This document shows positions 1 through 5,898 of a stretch of DNA of 7,567 nt, piece after piece. Numbering within the stretch: the first letter of the stretch is position 1; each line of letters opens with the position of its first letter. The stretch comes from Treponema sp. UBA1798 (lineage in GTDB: Bacteria; Spirochaetota; Spirochaetia; Treponematales; Treponemataceae). The notes beneath the pieces are model-generated. The model did no database searches. It saw nothing but the letters and a program-made list of their open reading frames with translations, and had not been told where the DNA came from. A program made the translations under genes and the position numbers. The stretch covers positions 1-7,567 of the forward strand of contig DCFS01000163.1 in NCBI GenBank assembly GCA_002319875.1, written 5' to 3'.

Positions 1-129
1 TTAAGCCTCATAAGCGTAATGATTAAGACTGAAAAAAACGGAAGGTATCTGAAGGGTAACATTATCAAATTGAAGTGGAAAAAGCCGGGCACACGATATA
101 CCGTACTGGCCAAACAGACCTCACAGTAA
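1..129 (+). CDS. C-terminal end of an unrecognised protein (partial)
   Basis: Frame 1 is open from the window edge to TAA at 127-129 and gives 42 residues ending in PGTRYTVLAKQTSQ. The stretch alternates polar, basic and hydrophobic residues (YLKGNIIKLKWKKPGTRYTV). This reads like the last beta-strands of a beta-sandwich or surface domain, but the fragment is too short to assign a family. The start and any signal peptide lie outside the window. There is no clear terminator after the stop; a new promoter for the tRNA begins 56 bases downstream. That this is a real gene end rests on residue composition and the open frame only. Confidence 0.55.
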   Translation, partial: LSLISVMIKTEKNGRYLKGNIIKLKWKKPGTRYTVLAKQTSQ

Positions 130-185
130 GCCGCCTGATATCACGTTTTCTGATTGAATAACATCATACAGATACAAAATGTAAA

Positions 186-214
186 TTGACAAGTATGCAT
201 ATTTTATATAAAAT
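186..214 (+). promoter_or_regulatory. Sigma-70-type promoter of tRNA-Val
   Basis: A perfect -35 box TTGACA (186-191) is followed, after 17 bases, by TAAAAT (209-214), which matches five of six positions of the -10 consensus. Transcription would start near 221, about 10 bases before the mature tRNA 5' end at 231, leaving a very short 5' leader for RNase P. A second reading of the -10 (TATAAA, 207-212) has a poor 15-base spacing. Confidence 0.8.
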
Positions 215-230
215 AACTAATCTGTTTTAC

Positions 231-302
231 GGGGAGTTAACTCAGAGGTAGAGTGCTACCTTCACACGGTAGAAGTCACTGGTTCAATCCCAGTACTCCC
301 TA
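231..302 (+). tRNA. tRNA-Val, anticodon CAC
   Basis: The full cloverleaf can be drawn by eye. The acceptor stem is 231-237 with 295-301, and the D stem ACTC/GAGT is 240-243 with 251-254. The anticodon stem CTACC/GGTAG (256-260, 268-272) encloses the loop TTCACAC, giving anticodon CAC at 263-265, which reads the valine codon GUG. The variable loop has five bases (273-277). The T stem ACTGG/CCAGT encloses TTCAATC (283-289). Discriminator A is at 302, as expected for valine tRNAs. The 3' CCA is not encoded (the next bases are ATAAAA), so it must be added by the CCA-adding enzyme. The first acceptor pair is G1-U72, a wobble, instead of the usual G-C. Confidence 0.95.
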
Positions 303-317
303 ATAAAACGGTTTTAT
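303..317 (+). terminator. Possible weak terminator after tRNA-Val
   Basis: ATAAAA (303-308), CGG, TTTTAT (312-317) is a perfect six-base inverted repeat directly after the tRNA. Its 3' arm doubles as a short T-run. The stem is all A-T with a three-base loop, so as an intrinsic terminator it would be weak. It is listed because of its position and because no better terminator lies between the tRNA and the next promoter. Confidence 0.25.
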
Positions 318-460
318 ATCATATGGAATGTATAAAACAGAATATCCGGTTTCAGAATATTTTTCCATTATAGTGATACTTCTACGTGCGTACTTGAATC
401 AGAAGCAACGATTCACCGGCAGGCACCATATCCTCTGACAGATATAATAGTTATAGTTGA

Positions 461-489
461 TTGACAAATCCGGCAGCGGGACCGATAAT
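461..489 (+). promoter_or_regulatory. Sigma-70-type promoter of the CDGSH gene
   Basis: A perfect TTGACA (461-466) is followed, after 17 bases, by GATAAT (484-489), five of six matches to the -10 consensus. The start of transcription would be near 496, giving a leader of about 19 bases that just contains the Shine-Dalgarno at 505-509. The gene therefore has its own promoter and does not need read-through from the tRNA. Confidence 0.75.
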
Positions 490-504
490 TAGAAAATCTT
501 GATT

Positions 505-509
505 GGAGG
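505..509 (+). promoter_or_regulatory. Shine-Dalgarno that fixes the CDGSH start at 515
   Basis: GGAGG lies five bases before ATG 515. An in-frame TTG at 503 would extend the protein by four residues, but it overlaps this Shine-Dalgarno and has none of its own. The ATG at 515 is therefore the start. Confidence 0.85.
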
Positions 510-514
510 TAGTT

Positions 515-763
515 ATGGATGAACCAAAAATTGCTCAGAGTTTTCCGTATAGCACAGAAGTAGAGGCTGGAAAGACCTATTATTGGTGCGCCTGTGGAAG
601 AAGCGCAAGCCAACCATTCTGCGACGGATCCCATAAAGGAACATCATTTACTCCGGTGAAATTTACGGCAGAAAAAACCGAGACTGTACACCTGTGCGGT
701 TGCAAGCACACAAAGAACCCACCCTATTGTGACGGTTCCCATCATTCACTTGGTAAAAAATAA
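515..763 (+). CDS. Twin CDGSH-type iron-sulfur protein
   Basis: This 82-residue protein carries two complete CDGSH iron-sulfur motifs. The first is at residues 25-40 (C25, C27, C36, H40; CxC-x2-S-x3-P-F-CDGSH) and the second at 61-76 (C61, C63, C72, H76; CxC-x2-T-x3-P-Y-CDGSH). Each motif supplies the three Cys and one His that hold one [2Fe-2S] cluster in this family (mitoNEET/Miner type). The chain should therefore carry two clusters, like the monomeric two-motif members. There is no signal peptide or membrane helix, so it is cytosolic. The ligands are known from the family; the cell's use of the protein is not, and redox or cluster transfer is only the usual proposal. The gene has its own promoter and Shine-Dalgarno and appears monocistronic. 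The next gene downstream also encodes a small Cys-rich protein, but 329 bases separate them. Confidence 0.93.
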   Translation: MDEPKIAQSFPYSTEVEAGKTYYWCACGRSASQPFCDGSHKGTSFTPVKFTAEKTETVHLCGCKHTKNPPYCDGSHHSLGKK

Positions 764-826
764 AATTCTTCGTTTTTACCGTAAGTTTGTTGCAATGATC
801 GGCGGGAATGCATAGTTGTTTATCGG

Positions 827-858
827 ACAGCCGTAGCACATCAATGTGCTGCGGCTGT
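827..858. repeat. Strong 14-bp hairpin, GC-rich
   Basis: Bases 827-840 pair with 845-858 around a TCAA loop. There are 14 continuous pairs, of which only T834-G851 is a wobble. It lies 63 bases after the CDGSH stop. Neither strand shows a T-run after the stem, so it is not a textbook intrinsic terminator. It could still stop transcription, protect the 3' end of the CDGSH mRNA, or be part of a structured RNA. Confidence 0.8.
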
Positions 859-862
859 GTAG

Positions 863-894
863 TATAATCACATAGAGTGATGTGTGTGATTATA
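863..894. repeat. Second hairpin, AT-rich, four bases after the first
   Basis: TATAATCACA (863-872) pairs perfectly over ten bases with TGTGATTATA (885-894) around a 12-base loop. An inner five-base pairing CACAT/ATGTG (869-873 with 880-884) competes with it. The element is 32 bases long, exactly like the hairpin before it, and is separated from it by four bases. No T-run follows. The left arm also happens to contain a TATAAT that could act as a -10 box, but no -35 box fits. Confidence 0.7.
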
Positions 895-1071
895 AAACTG
901 TTCTTAAAACTAAAAACATGACGGCAATACTCATAACAGCTTTCCCTTGTGTAGTGTTATGCTTACAAAGTTCCAGTATCCGGCAGACGGCAATCGGACG
1001 GGAAAATCCGTACCACAAATATACCTGATTACATATAACGTTGAAGCTTTGTACTTGTTTTCCTATTATTT

Positions 1072-1080
1072 TGATAATAT
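1072..1080 (+). promoter_or_regulatory. Probable extended -10 promoter of the Cys-rich gene
   Basis: TGATAATAT (1072-1080) fits an extended -10 (TGn followed by TAATAT). GATAAT at 1073-1078, 18 bases after TTGTAC (1049-1054), is an alternative reading. Each would start transcription within about eight bases of ATG 1093, which leaves no room for a Shine-Dalgarno. The TGTACTTGTT at 1050-1059 recurs upstream of the kinase gene at 6046-6055. Confidence 0.5.
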
Positions 1081-1092
1081 ATTATAAACATT

Positions 1093-1335
1093 ATGGAATA
1101 TAAAAGCATTTTGATAAAAGATACAACTCCGCAGGAGCGTAAAATAATAGTCGAAGAATCTCTCAACTGCGGAGATCCCTGCGAAAGCTGTTGTGCATGC
1201 GGCGGACTTGAAATAGACTACCAGCAGTATATTGACGGAAAAAAAGAGCTGAAGGAACTGAATGCGGAATATCAGGCAAACTATATGCGTGGAAGCTGCA
1301 AGGAACAAAATAATCAGTCATCATGCTCTCTTTGA
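1093..1335 (+). CDS. Small Cys-rich protein of unknown function
   Basis: This is an 80-residue protein with seven cysteines. A cluster C26-x3-C30-x2-C33-C34-x-C36 lies in the middle, with two more cysteines near the end (C69, C78). After the cluster comes a charged, probably helical segment beginning YQQYIDGKKELKELNAEY (43-60). The N-terminal part (TTPQERKIIVEESLNCG) has the look of a short helix leading into the cluster. I recall similar small proteins with a TPEER-like start, a Cys cluster and a YQPYIDG-like stretch in anaerobic Firmicutes, but I know no function for them. There is no signal peptide or membrane helix. A metal or Fe-S site is an inference from the Cys spacing alone. The start is the first ATG, with no Shine-Dalgarno and a -10 box 12 bases upstream, so the mRNA may be nearly leaderless. 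Confidence 0.75.
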   Translation: MEYKSILIKDTTPQERKIIVEESLNCGDPCESCCACGGLEIDYQQYIDGKKELKELNAEYQANYMRGSCKEQNNQSSCSL

Positions 1336-1445
1336 CACCACCCGGAACACAGACTGCGTAAAGCAATTATTAAAGTCAATAATTTAAACGAAGCATTTTA
1401 AAGACAGAAGAGTTTTGAAAATGCCTCAAACATATACAATTTTTC

Positions 1446-1449
1446 AGGA
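1446..1449 (+). promoter_or_regulatory. Shine-Dalgarno that favours the methyltransferase start at 1457
   Basis: AGGA lies seven bases before ATG 1457. The frame is also open from TTG 1415 and ATG 1421, but neither has a better ribosome site. The protein family begins at the motif just after ATG 1457 (ALYLIPV), so the shorter form is preferred. Confidence 0.6.
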
Positions 1450-1456
1450 TGTACGT

Positions 1457-2167
1457 ATGGAAGCAGCTTTGTATCTGATACCAGTGACATTAGGCGATAC
1501 ACCGGTAGAACAGATTATGCCGGTGTATAATCACGATATCATAGTCCAGATTAAATATTTTATAGTCGAAAATATCCGCTCCGCCCGCCGGTTCCTGGCA
1601 AAAACAGATAAAAACATAAACATCGGTGATCTGATTTTTTATGAACTTAACGAACATACGGATCTCAAATCCATCGGTAATTATCTTGATCCGCTTGTTA
1701 ATGACAACAGCCCGATGGGTGTTATTTCTGAAGCCGGATGTCCGGCTATAGCAGATCCTGGCGCAGCTATTGTTGCGCTTGCCCAAAAAAAGAAAATCAA
1801 AGTCATACCGCTTTCAGGACCATCTTCCATTGTTATGGCCCTTATGGGGAGCGGCTTTAACGGACAAAATTTTGCTTTCAGCGGATATCTGCCTGTAAAA
1901 CCGGGAGACCGTACAAATAAACTGAAACAGCTTGAATCCCGCATGTATAAAGAAGATCAGACGCAAATTTTCATAGAAACGCCATACCGCAATGAAAAAA
2001 TGATCGAAACCGTATTAAACGCATGCAAACCTGACACTAAACTGTGCATAGCTGCAGGCATTACCTGCCCGGAAGAATATATCAGAACTCTGACTATAGC
2101 CCAATGGAAAAAAGAAAAAATACCGGAGTTAGGAAAAATTCCGGCAATCTTTCTATTGTATAAATAA
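1457..2167 (+). CDS. RsmI-like SAM-dependent methyltransferase (tetrapyrrole methylase fold)
   Basis: This 236-residue protein belongs to the RsmI/tetrapyrrole-methylase fold family. It opens with ALYLIPVTLGDTP (4-16), like the LYxxPTPIGNL start of RsmI. It carries the SAM-pocket motif EAGCPAIADPG (92-102, RsmI: EAGTPxISDPG), GPSSI (121-125), GFNGQNFAFSGYLP (133-146) and FIETPYR (172-178). RsmI 2'-O-methylates C1402 of 16S rRNA. This protein is shorter than RsmI (usually about 280 residues) and belongs to a divergent branch also seen in Bacteroidota, so its substrate is not certain. It is cytosolic. The gene follows the Cys-rich gene by 121 bases, and I cannot place a convincing promoter between them. 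The frame stays open for 51 codons after the TAA, but the product ends at the family-typical IFLLYK. Confidence 0.87.
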   Translation: MEAALYLIPVTLGDTPVEQIMPVYNHDIIVQIKYFIVENIRSARRFLAKTDKNINIGDLIFYELNEHTDLKSIGNYLDPLVNDNSPMGVISEAGCPAIADPGAAIVALAQKKKIKVIPLSGPSSIVMALMGSGFNGQNFAFSGYLPVKPGDRTNKLKQLESRMYKEDQTQIFIETPYRNEKMIETVLNACKPDTKLCIAAGITCPEEYIRTLTIAQWKKEKIPELGKIPAIFLLYK

Positions 2168-2204
2168 GTCACTTTCAAAAGTCAGACGGATTTTGAAAAC
2201 GACT
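2167..2204 (+). terminator. Stem-loop at the stop codon of the methyltransferase gene
   Basis: TTTCAAAA (2173-2180) pairs perfectly with TTTTGAAA (2191-2198) around a ten-base loop. After a 2x2 internal mismatch the pairing resumes with AGTC/GACT (2167-2170 with 2201-2204). It sits directly on the stop codon. The following bases lack a T-run, so termination is possible but not established; mRNA 3'-end protection is an alternative. Confidence 0.35.
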
Positions 2205-2218
2205 CAGGCAATAAAACA

Positions 2219-2258
2219 TTAAAGGGCGCGGACCTTTTAAAAACACGCCTGTTAAAGG
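2219..2258 (+). repeat. Two mutually exclusive small hairpins
   Basis: TTAAAGG occurs at 2219-2225 and again at 2252-2258, with CCTTTTAA (2233-2240) between them. The middle arm can pair with either copy: AAAGG/CCTTT around a seven-base loop, or CCTTT.TAA/TTA.AAAGG around an 11-base loop. The geometry is attenuator-like, but the stems are short and the mapped -10 of the next gene lies downstream at 2337. Any role in controlling that gene would need a transcript from further upstream. Confidence 0.3.
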
Positions 2259-2336
2259 AACATCCGAAAGATTATCTGAATTTTACAATTAATTCCGGCG
2301 CATGCAAAAACCATATACGATGAATAACGTTTTCTG

Positions 2337-2342
2337 TATAAT
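2337..2342 (+). promoter_or_regulatory. -10 box of the YczE-family gene
   Basis: A perfect TATAAT lies 11 bases before ATG 2354. The 16-19 bases upstream hold no good -35 box (TATACG at 2314-2319 is the best at a 17-base spacing). Transcription would start near 2349, five bases before the start codon. Confidence 0.5.
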
Positions 2343-2353
2343 ACTTTTCACTT

Positions 2354-2974
2354 ATGAAAACGGAATTTATATTAAAAAGGTTTTTTATGTCGCTTACCGG
2401 CGTACTGTTTCTGGGCCCTGTCGTTGCATTACTGCGTAAATCCGGACTTGGTACAGATCCGTGGACCTGTTTTGTAGTCGGAATGGCGAATATTTTTCAC
2501 TCCCGATATGGGATACTCTATCCTGTTATTATCGGTGTACTGCTGGTGATTGTTCTTTTTGTTGATAAGCACTATATAGGTATCGCAACAGTACTGAACC
2601 TTCTGCTCATCGGGCCTCTCGCAGATCAGGTAAAAATACTGCTCGACAGCCTGTTTTCAATACACATGGTCTGGCAACAAGTCGCATGCCTTGCGGCAGC
2701 ACTTCTCATTCTCTGCATTGCATCATCCCTCTACATTACGGCAAACCTCGGAGTCTCATCATATGATGCTGTTGCGCTTATTATGGCAGACAAGCTGCCA
2801 GTTACATTCCGGTGGTGCCGTATAGGTACAGACATAGTGTGTACGCTGACAGGTTTTCTGTTTAACGCAACCATCGGAATAGGGACTGTACTCACAGCCT
2901 TTTTCATGGGGCCGGCAACACAATTTTGCTGTGTACATATTGCACAGCCACTGCTTGGGAAAGATAAAGATTGA
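2354..2974 (+). CDS. YczE/YitT-family integral membrane protein
   Basis: This is a 206-residue hydrophobic protein with about six membrane helices (roughly 10-28, 54-71, 76-98, 107-130, 157-172, 174-196). The N-terminal KRFFMSLTGV and the motifs GLGTDPW (31-37) and LGVSSYDA (132-139) are typical of the YczE group of membrane proteins. The two halves resemble each other: GLG at 31 and NLG at 131, then IGIATVLNLLLIGP (75-88) and IGIGTVLTAFFMGP (174-187). This points to an internal duplication of three helices. The family's substrate is not known; YczE sits beside surfactin genes in Bacillus, and transport or export is only a guess. ATG 2354 is preferred over ATG 2387, which has an AAGG upstream, because the earlier start keeps the basic KR before helix 1. 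No Shine-Dalgarno precedes 2354. The gene is convergent with the c-di-GMP gene, 68 bases away. Confidence 0.85.
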   Translation: MKTEFILKRFFMSLTGVLFLGPVVALLRKSGLGTDPWTCFVVGMANIFHSRYGILYPVIIGVLLVIVLFVDKHYIGIATVLNLLLIGPLADQVKILLDSLFSIHMVWQQVACLAAALLILCIASSLYITANLGVSSYDAVALIMADKLPVTFRWCRIGTDIVCTLTGFLFNATIGIGTVLTAFFMGPATQFCCVHIAQPLLGKDKD

Positions 2975-3042
2975 AGACAGCTGCGCATACAATCTGTTTA
3001 TACATACCCTTCCCACATAGTGTAAAACACATAATCCCCTGG

Positions 3043-5886
3043 TTACTGACGGTGCTGTTCAAGGTACTGCTTAAAATCAAGAGCTGAAAGTGGTTTTGAA
3101 TAATAAAACCCCTGAGCCATATCACAGCCTATCGATTTGAGGAACTCAATCTGCGGAAGCGTTTCCACCCCCTCGCAGACAGTCTCTTTGCCAAGTTCTT
3201 TCGCCATTTCCATAACTTTTGTTATTATAATTTTCGATTCCGGGGAATCTTCAGCCCGATACAGAAAATTTCTGTCCATCTTGAGCACGTCTACGGGAAT
3301 TGTATGCAGCATATTCAGAGAAGATTCTCCGGAACCGAAATCGTCCATTGCGACACGAAACCCGGCCTTTTGAAGCTGCTTCGTTACATTTATAAGGAGT
3401 GTATCATTCTGCCCGGTAGCACGCTCAATTACTTCGATTTCTATGAAAGAAGATGGTATCCGGTATAAAGAAAAAAGGGTTTTGAAATTATATATAAAAT
3501 CAGGCGCATTCAAATGGAAACGGGACATATTTACGGAAACAGGGACCATAAGTACACCTTTATCCAGCATCCGTTGTACATACTCGAACACTTTCCGGTA
3601 TACGTAAAAATCAAGTTTTATGATATAACCGTTTTTTTCAAGAACCGGCATAAAATCATCAGGAGGCAGGAGACCATTTTCCGGACTATTCCAGCGGACG
3701 AGAGCCTCTGCTCCGGTAATTTTTCCTGTTTTAAGATCAATCTTAGGCTGATACATTACAAAAAATTCTTCATTATCAAAAGCTCTATCCATGCAGCTTT
3801 CGATCTGCTGGTCAAACCCCATCTGTCTGCGCATGGTATCGTCAAATACCGCAACACTGTTTACGAGATCCTGTTTTATTGTGTATTTTGCATAACCGGC
3901 CTTTCCGATAAGATTTTGAACAGTATCATACCCGAAATCCCTACCGGTAAGAGCAACACCATCCTTGATTACATAGTGAAAACCATGCGAAGCAGCCTCC
4001 GCATTACACCAGGTAAACAACTGCGTACATTTATAATTGCAATCTGTCTGTGACTCTACAGGAAAAAGAATATAAAATCTGTCGGCATATCCCCGTGCAA
4101 TGAATGTGTCTGAGGGCTGGTATTTTTTGAGACTTTCCGCATAAAATTTCAGCACCTTATCCCCATAAGCTGCACCATAAACTTTATTTATATACTTGAA
4201 ACCACGGATATCAGACTCTATAACAGCATAATTAACATTACGGTTCCTGCGTAAAAGTCTGTCTGCTTCCTGTTCAAACCGCCGGCTGTTCCAGAGTTCT
4301 GTCAGATCATCAGTAAATGCCCATTTTCTGATATAATAGTTCTTGCGGATACGATACACAATATAGGAAAAGAGAGCGATAAAAAGGGTAATTTCTACCA
4401 GCTGCCACTGTCGTTCCCGGATTGCTGAACGGCCGGGATGATAAGGAAACATTTTCGCTATTTCGTGAACCTGGTTATCATACAAGTCCTCCGGTAATTG
4501 TCTGATTGTTTTATCAAGAATCGTCACAAATTCGCCATACTGATTGCCTGACACGCATAAATGATAGGGAACAACATAACGAAGCGGCAGGCTGTTTCCG
4601 AGGTCCGGATAATCGCTCAGGTTATAGCTTGAGCCAAGCAGATAATCGGGAATAACAGTCGCCTCACATTTTCCATCGGAAACAGCATCCAGACATTCCG
4701 AGAATGAATTATAGTATACAGGTTCAAAGGGCTTCAGCTTGTCCCGGTAATAGGGAATTACATCGCTCATCTTTGTCATTATTGCTATTTTTATTCTGCC
4801 GCTAATTTTATCCCGGATACCGGCGTTCTGAAGTTCTTCAGGGGTTATCCCCGGACCGGGAATAACCCACTGGACAGTCCTGAATACAGGTATTGTATAA
4901 TTTGGTATCAGGACAGGATCCTGATGCTCAGGAAGAGGTACCAGGCGAAGCGATACTTCTGTATTACCGGTATGTCTCTGTGATTCAGGCTGATATCTGA
5001 AATCAAGGCCCGATATCAGATGCATAGAATCTATCAGACGGTCCAATTCCAGAGGCCCTGAGATATCTACAGGCCGGGCCTTTCGTATAAAATCATGCTC
5101 TGCAGGAGTAATATTCGGTATGGACAAGAGACTGTAATCAGAAACCTGCATTTGCCAGTAAGAAATAGTGAATATCTGATTTCTTAAAATATCAGTCACC
5201 GCTGTCTGAAGTTTTTGATGCAACCTCCTGTCATTCCCCGATGTAACTATATACAGGGGGTTCGGACCAAAATTCCGGATAATCTTTTCATGACTCTGCA
5301 ATCTGGTAACAGACACGAATTTCAAGTCAAGACGTCCGGCAGTGAAATCATTCTCAAGATCAGCAGCCGTTCGATAATATTTCAGATGCAGATGCAGGCT
5401 GTTTTCTGCAGCAAAATTCTGCAGTTCATTCGTCATATACGGCTCATTTTCCAATATTCCTACAACGGCATTATCAAGTTCCCTGATATCACCGGCAAAA
5501 AAATCCGCATTTTCAAAAGTGGCTATCAGTAAATTGCATGTTACAAAATACGCGGGTTTAATATAAAAATATTTTTTTGCCTGTTCCGTTGAATACGGTA
5601 ATCCAAGAAACATATCAATGGAGCCGTTTTCAAGGAGGTGCGGGAATGTATTGAAATCCGCAGAATAGAGCTTATATGTCCAGCCCGTCTGAGCAGAGAG
5701 TTGTTCCAGAAACATGGAATCATAACTTTTACCAGAGTTTAGATTCGGAGTATTTTGTTCAGCTGTATGATTATTTACACCGACACGAATCGTCTCCGGA
5801 AATAATACATATACTCCATCCAGACAGAGAATAGCAATAAGTAAAAGTTTCCTGCAATAACCGGATATATAAAAAAAATCTTTCAC
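3043..5886 (-). CDS. Periplasmic-sensing c-di-GMP phosphodiesterase (SBP-SBP-TM-GGDEF-EAL)
   Basis: This is a 947-residue inner-membrane signalling protein. Residues 11-29 form a signal or anchor helix. Residues 32-250 are a family-3 solute-binding-like domain (ETIRVGVNNH start). Residues 262-480 look like a second, more degenerate copy (SGRIKIAIM at 362). Residues 495-514 are a membrane helix, 520-680 a GGDEF domain and 690-945 an EAL domain. The GGDEF signature is replaced by YADRF (600-604) and there is no RxxD I-site before it, so cyclase activity should be lost. The EAL domain looks complete: E727-A-L, N786, E818, DDFGSG (848-853), K869, EGVET (905-909) and Q925-G. The prediction is that small periplasmic ligands, perhaps amino acids, control hydrolysis of cytosolic c-di-GMP. 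The start is GTG 5886, since an in-frame TGA lies seven codons upstream. There is no Shine-Dalgarno. A run of eight T falls in codons 3-6. Confidence 0.93.
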   Translation of the reverse strand: MKDFFYISGYCRKLLLIAILCLDGVYVLFPETIRVGVNNHTAEQNTPNLNSGKSYDSMFLEQLSAQTGWTYKLYSADFNTFPHLLENGSIDMFLGLPYSTEQAKKYFYIKPAYFVTCNLLIATFENADFFAGDIRELDNAVVGILENEPYMTNELQNFAAENSLHLHLKYYRTAADLENDFTAGRLDLKFVSVTRLQSHEKIIRNFGPNPLYIVTSGNDRRLHQKLQTAVTDILRNQIFTISYWQMQVSDYSLLSIPNITPAEHDFIRKARPVDISGPLELDRLIDSMHLISGLDFRYQPESQRHTGNTEVSLRLVPLPEHQDPVLIPNYTIPVFRTVQWVIPGPGITPEELQNAGIRDKISGRIKIAIMTKMSDVIPYYRDKLKPFEPVYYNSFSECLDAVSDGKCEATVIPDYLLGSSYNLSDYPDLGNSLPLRYVVPYHLCVSGNQYGEFVTILDKTIRQLPEDLYDNQVHEIAKMFPYHPGRSAIRERQWQLVEITLFIALFSYIVYRIRKNYYIRKWAFTDDLTELWNSRRFEQEADRLLRRNRNVNYAVIESDIRGFKYINKVYGAAYGDKVLKFYAESLKKYQPSDTFIARGYADRFYILFPVESQTDCNYKCTQLFTWCNAEAASHGFHYVIKDGVALTGRDFGYDTVQNLIGKAGYAKYTIKQDLVNSVAVFDDTMRRQMGFDQQIESCMDRAFDNEEFFVMYQPKIDLKTGKITGAEALVRWNSPENGLLPPDDFMPVLEKNGYIIKLDFYVYRKVFEYVQRMLDKGVLMVPVSVNMSRFHLNAPDFIYNFKTLFSLYRIPSSFIEIEVIERATGQNDTLLINVTKQLQKAGFRVAMDDFGSGESSLNMLHTIPVDVLKMDRNFLYRAEDSPESKIIITKVMEMAKELGKETVCEGVETLPQIEFLKSIGCDMAQGFYYSKPLSALDFKQYLEQHRQ

Positions 5887-5898
5887 AGGCGTAATTTC

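Larger units (their letters stand above)
764..1092. other. 329-base gap with hairpins and no convincing gene
   Basis: This gap lies between the CDGSH gene and the Cys-rich gene. It holds two adjacent strong hairpins (827-858 and 863-894, listed separately), a looser inverted repeat CATAACA/TGTTATG (932-938 with 955-961), and a direct repeat GACGGCAAT (920-928 and 986-994, 66 bases apart). The only open frame with a start is ATG 918 to TGA 1028, 36 codons. It begins with a hydrophobic stretch (AILITAFPCVVLCL) but has no Shine-Dalgarno, so I do not call it a gene. The 3' end of the gap contains the promoter of the next gene. A small RNA could lie here, but I cannot identify a family. Confidence 0.5.

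Noticed and set aside
413..634. A 73-codon minus-strand open frame opposite the CDGSH gene
   Set aside because: It runs antisense through a clear CDGSH coding region and promoter, has no recognisable motif, and is a shadow of the real gene.
863..868. TATAAT in the second hairpin as a promoter for a small RNA
   Set aside because: No -35 box at 15-19 bases and no extended TG; the match is explained by the hairpin arm.
920..994. GACGGCAAT direct repeat (920-928, 986-994) as part of a repeat array
   Set aside because: There are only two copies of nine bases, with unrelated flanks; no array, CRISPR or integron-like structure.
1365..1384. AATTATT/AATAATT hairpin between the Cys-rich gene and the methyltransferase
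   Set aside because: It is a seven-pair, all-AT stem in an AT-rich gap, with no T-run; too weak to call a terminator.
1415..1456. Upstream starts (TTG 1415, ATG 1421) for the methyltransferase
   Set aside because: They would add a 12-14-residue extension absent from the family; ATG 1457 has an AGGA at a good distance and puts LYLIPV at the N-terminus.
3020..3030. GTGT-AAA-ACAC stem between the two convergent genes, as a shared terminator
   Set aside because: It has only four base pairs and no T-run on either strand; not supportable.
3514..4053. A 179-codon plus-strand open frame inside the c-di-GMP gene
   Set aside because: The minus strand encodes an intact GGDEF/EAL protein across this span with all EAL motifs. 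The plus frame is a composition shadow without motifs.
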